Shown in pieces: positions 61,925 to 64,000 of a stretch of 64,000 nt of DNA. Both the position numbers and the translations under genes were made by a program. Source of the DNA: Sipunculus nudus (Eukaryota; Annelida; Sipuncula; Golfingiida; Sipunculidae); contig CM049322.1 of the NCBI GenBank assembly GCA_026874595.1, positions 46,499,340 through 46,563,339 on the forward strand, read 5' to 3'. Position 1 is the stretch's first letter, and each line of letters starts with the position of its first letter. The notes below the pieces were generated by a model, which was not told the origin of the DNA, ran no database searches, and was given only the letters and a program-made list of their open reading frames with translations.

Positions 61925-63900
61925 TATAACACTGCGGTTAATTCATTATATAAATGACCAGGCTTAACATTCTGTCAAAAAAAATGGATATTTCATAACT
62001 GCATACTCACTGTACTTGGATCTGTTTGCATGCTTTATTTACGACACAGGCTCCATATTTTTATCGATAAAGTGTACGACATAGCCTGGAAATAACCGCA
62101 AAACACACTGATGAATTTATGTCAATAAGGGTTTGCTGTTTACGAACGGGAAATATACAAATATAAAAAAAGGCTTCTCCTCTGTGTATAAATAAGGTCA
62201 CTTATCTGCGGGCCTTCATTTATGCCATTGCCACTAAGAGTGTGGTTTTAAATAAAATCAAATATAACATTCCATTTGCTGTGTTTTTAGATATATTGGA
62301 GTGCAGGATTTAGATATATTTGTATGAAAAAATGTGTTGTTGGTTAATAATGGTTTTGCATAATAATTGACTGGTGTATATAAATGAGGTATTATTCCTA
62401 AACCTTATGCCACCTCGTATTGCCACAGAGGATGTGGCTTTAAATTAAGAACGTGAGAAGAATTGCGCACTTCGTTAAAAAATGATTTCGTTTCACGCAT
62501 ACATATATGTAAATATCCCCTTTATGCTTTATATAAGACAACTTGTGTGACTGAATGTATCATTAAATAAGTATGGAACAACAGCAATTAACCACCGGAC
62601 CCTGGATTTATTGACAAAAAGGTATGTGTGTATACTGATAGCATTATTTTTAATACCACAGTAATCAAATGAACGGAGTTTCATTCCTGTGTTTGTCAAA
62701 ATAATTTATCTCATTATGCAAAACTTGTCAGTGTCCAACGACCATGGTTTTATGAAAATTAGTACAAATTAACAGCCATTACTAACTTAAGACATATTAC
62801 ACATATTTATTGTTTTGCTAAATGTATCTTGTTTTATGGCTTAAATAAGTAACTTTCTATGGTTATGTATTTTTCTCATGGAAGGAGGGAGACACGCACC
62901 CTTCCGTATTCTACTAGATTAAGTTTATTTTTATTTGGAAAAAAATGACAGCAATATCTTGAAAGAATTCACTGCATGTAGTAAGGTCTAACATTAACAA
63001 GGAGAAAATTCTCAATATGTCCAGCGATTCATATTGCACACACCGTAATCACAGCCACAAAATGGGGCCAAGCAAAATAGTTCTGACTGCCTTAATTATA
63101 TAGTTAGTTCAAAATTCGAACTTGTGTTCGGCCGATGAAAGAAAAAAGCTAAACTTATTCCGAAATAAAATCAGTATAATGCAGCATAATGAAACTATAA
63201 AATGCATTATAATCAGTATTATAAATAGGTAAAAAAAAAAACGAAAATTGGAGTACTGTCGCATTCATGGGTTCATTAATTCATGACCAATCATATATGA
63301 CCTTATTTTGCTATATTCTTTTGCCATATTTAATGAAAATTCAGTTCTTAGCTATTGGGAAAACTTTCTGCTCCGTCAGGGACAAGTATCAAGCATATCC
63401 TTTTCCTGCAACTGTACAGTGTTTATCAGAAATGAATAGAATTTTCTGTTGAAACATAATCATCACGCTACTTATATATTTTACAATGAAGTAGCTTTGA
63501 TTTTGTATAATAAAGTTTGTATGCAGAAGTCTGTATAAATAAGATTAAGTATGACTTCATTATGCTCGACTCCAAAGCATTCATTTACATCCATACATTC
63601 CTACAACGCAATACTTTGTGCCCGAAAAAACATACTAAAACCAAATTACTAATTGAATGTTTCAATGGTCATTCCTAGGTGTCTGTGTTGATCTTTATAA
63701 GCCGCGCAGTATACATATACATGCCTCCTACATTTTCTTTATTTTGCGTGTTATAACATTGTCGTTACCAAATAAATCCCCAATCTCATTTTTTATCATA
63801 CGGTGGAAATCCTGTAGATAGTACCTAAATAACATGGTTAGCCTGGTTTCTTCAAACTGTATGAAGTATCTTGAAATGGCTGCATAGGAAATAACCACAC
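61200..63900. other. Gene-free AT-rich sequence
   Basis: No supported gene. A (TA)n tract lies at 61893-61923. The 61-codon frame at 63267-63452 has no recognisable feature. Confidence 0.5.
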
Positions 63901-63905
63901 TCTCA

Positions 63906-63910
<5 letters not shown>

Positions 63911-63959
<49 letters not shown>
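63911..63959. repeat. (AT)n microsatellite
   Basis: About 24 AT units near the right edge of the window. Confidence 0.9.
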
Positions 63960-63960
<1 letters not shown>

Positions 63961-64000
63961 CTTATTTTTATATCCTGGGATTTGCTCCCACATATCGGAG

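Overview
The window looks like intron-rich, AT-rich invertebrate nuclear DNA. It has GT-AG introns, (TA)n microsatellites, tRNA-derived repeats, MITE-like insertions and no bacterial-style gene packing. A lophotrochozoan, probably a bivalve mollusc, is the best guess, made from repeat style only. Most open frames here are chance or repeat sequence. The real coding signal is one family of secreted or membrane ectodomain genes, found by matching short exons, splice sites and intron phases across several copies.

Layout. (1) 1-1740: the 5' part of a minus-strand family member. It has a 561-562 nt ectodomain exon (38-599) and two tandem copies of a promoter plus signal-peptide exon. (2) 1750-7024: non-coding repeats. 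(3) 7025-26826 and 26831-46472: a direct tandem duplication of about 19.7-19.8 kb. Each unit ends with a plus-strand family member of five exons (signal peptide, domain 1, then domain 2 split over three exons). Unit 1 loses the end of its last exon at the duplication junction; unit 2 runs on to its natural stop at 46584. Both copies are broken in domain 1 by the same 1-nt deletion, so the damage predates the duplication. (4) 46600-54200: mostly non-coding, with a few decayed coding-like stretches. (5) 54225-58980, with a possible alternative last exon at 60963-61036: the one family member with all frames open. Signal peptide, ectodomain, stalk, transmembrane helix and cytoplasmic tail are five exons joined by four phase-1 introns; the reading frame closes at 294 aa. 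(6) 61200-64000: non-coding, microsatellites.

The ectodomain resembles, distantly, SUEL-type (galactose/rhamnose-binding lectin) domains: Cys then a G/I-x-I strand, a C-x5-C-x-I pair, a conserved Phe, and a closing L-x-V-x-x-x-C strand. That assignment is inference and needs profile or structure searches. The intact gene looks like a single-pass cell-surface receptor with a short tail containing three tyrosines. The cluster as a whole shows birth and death: an inverted copy, a tandem copy, several independent inactivating changes, and transposon ends and microsatellites at the promoter. The most interesting points are the alternative-tail arrangement of the intact gene, the duplicated signal-exon cassette at the left end, and the dated insertions and deletions between the two large units.
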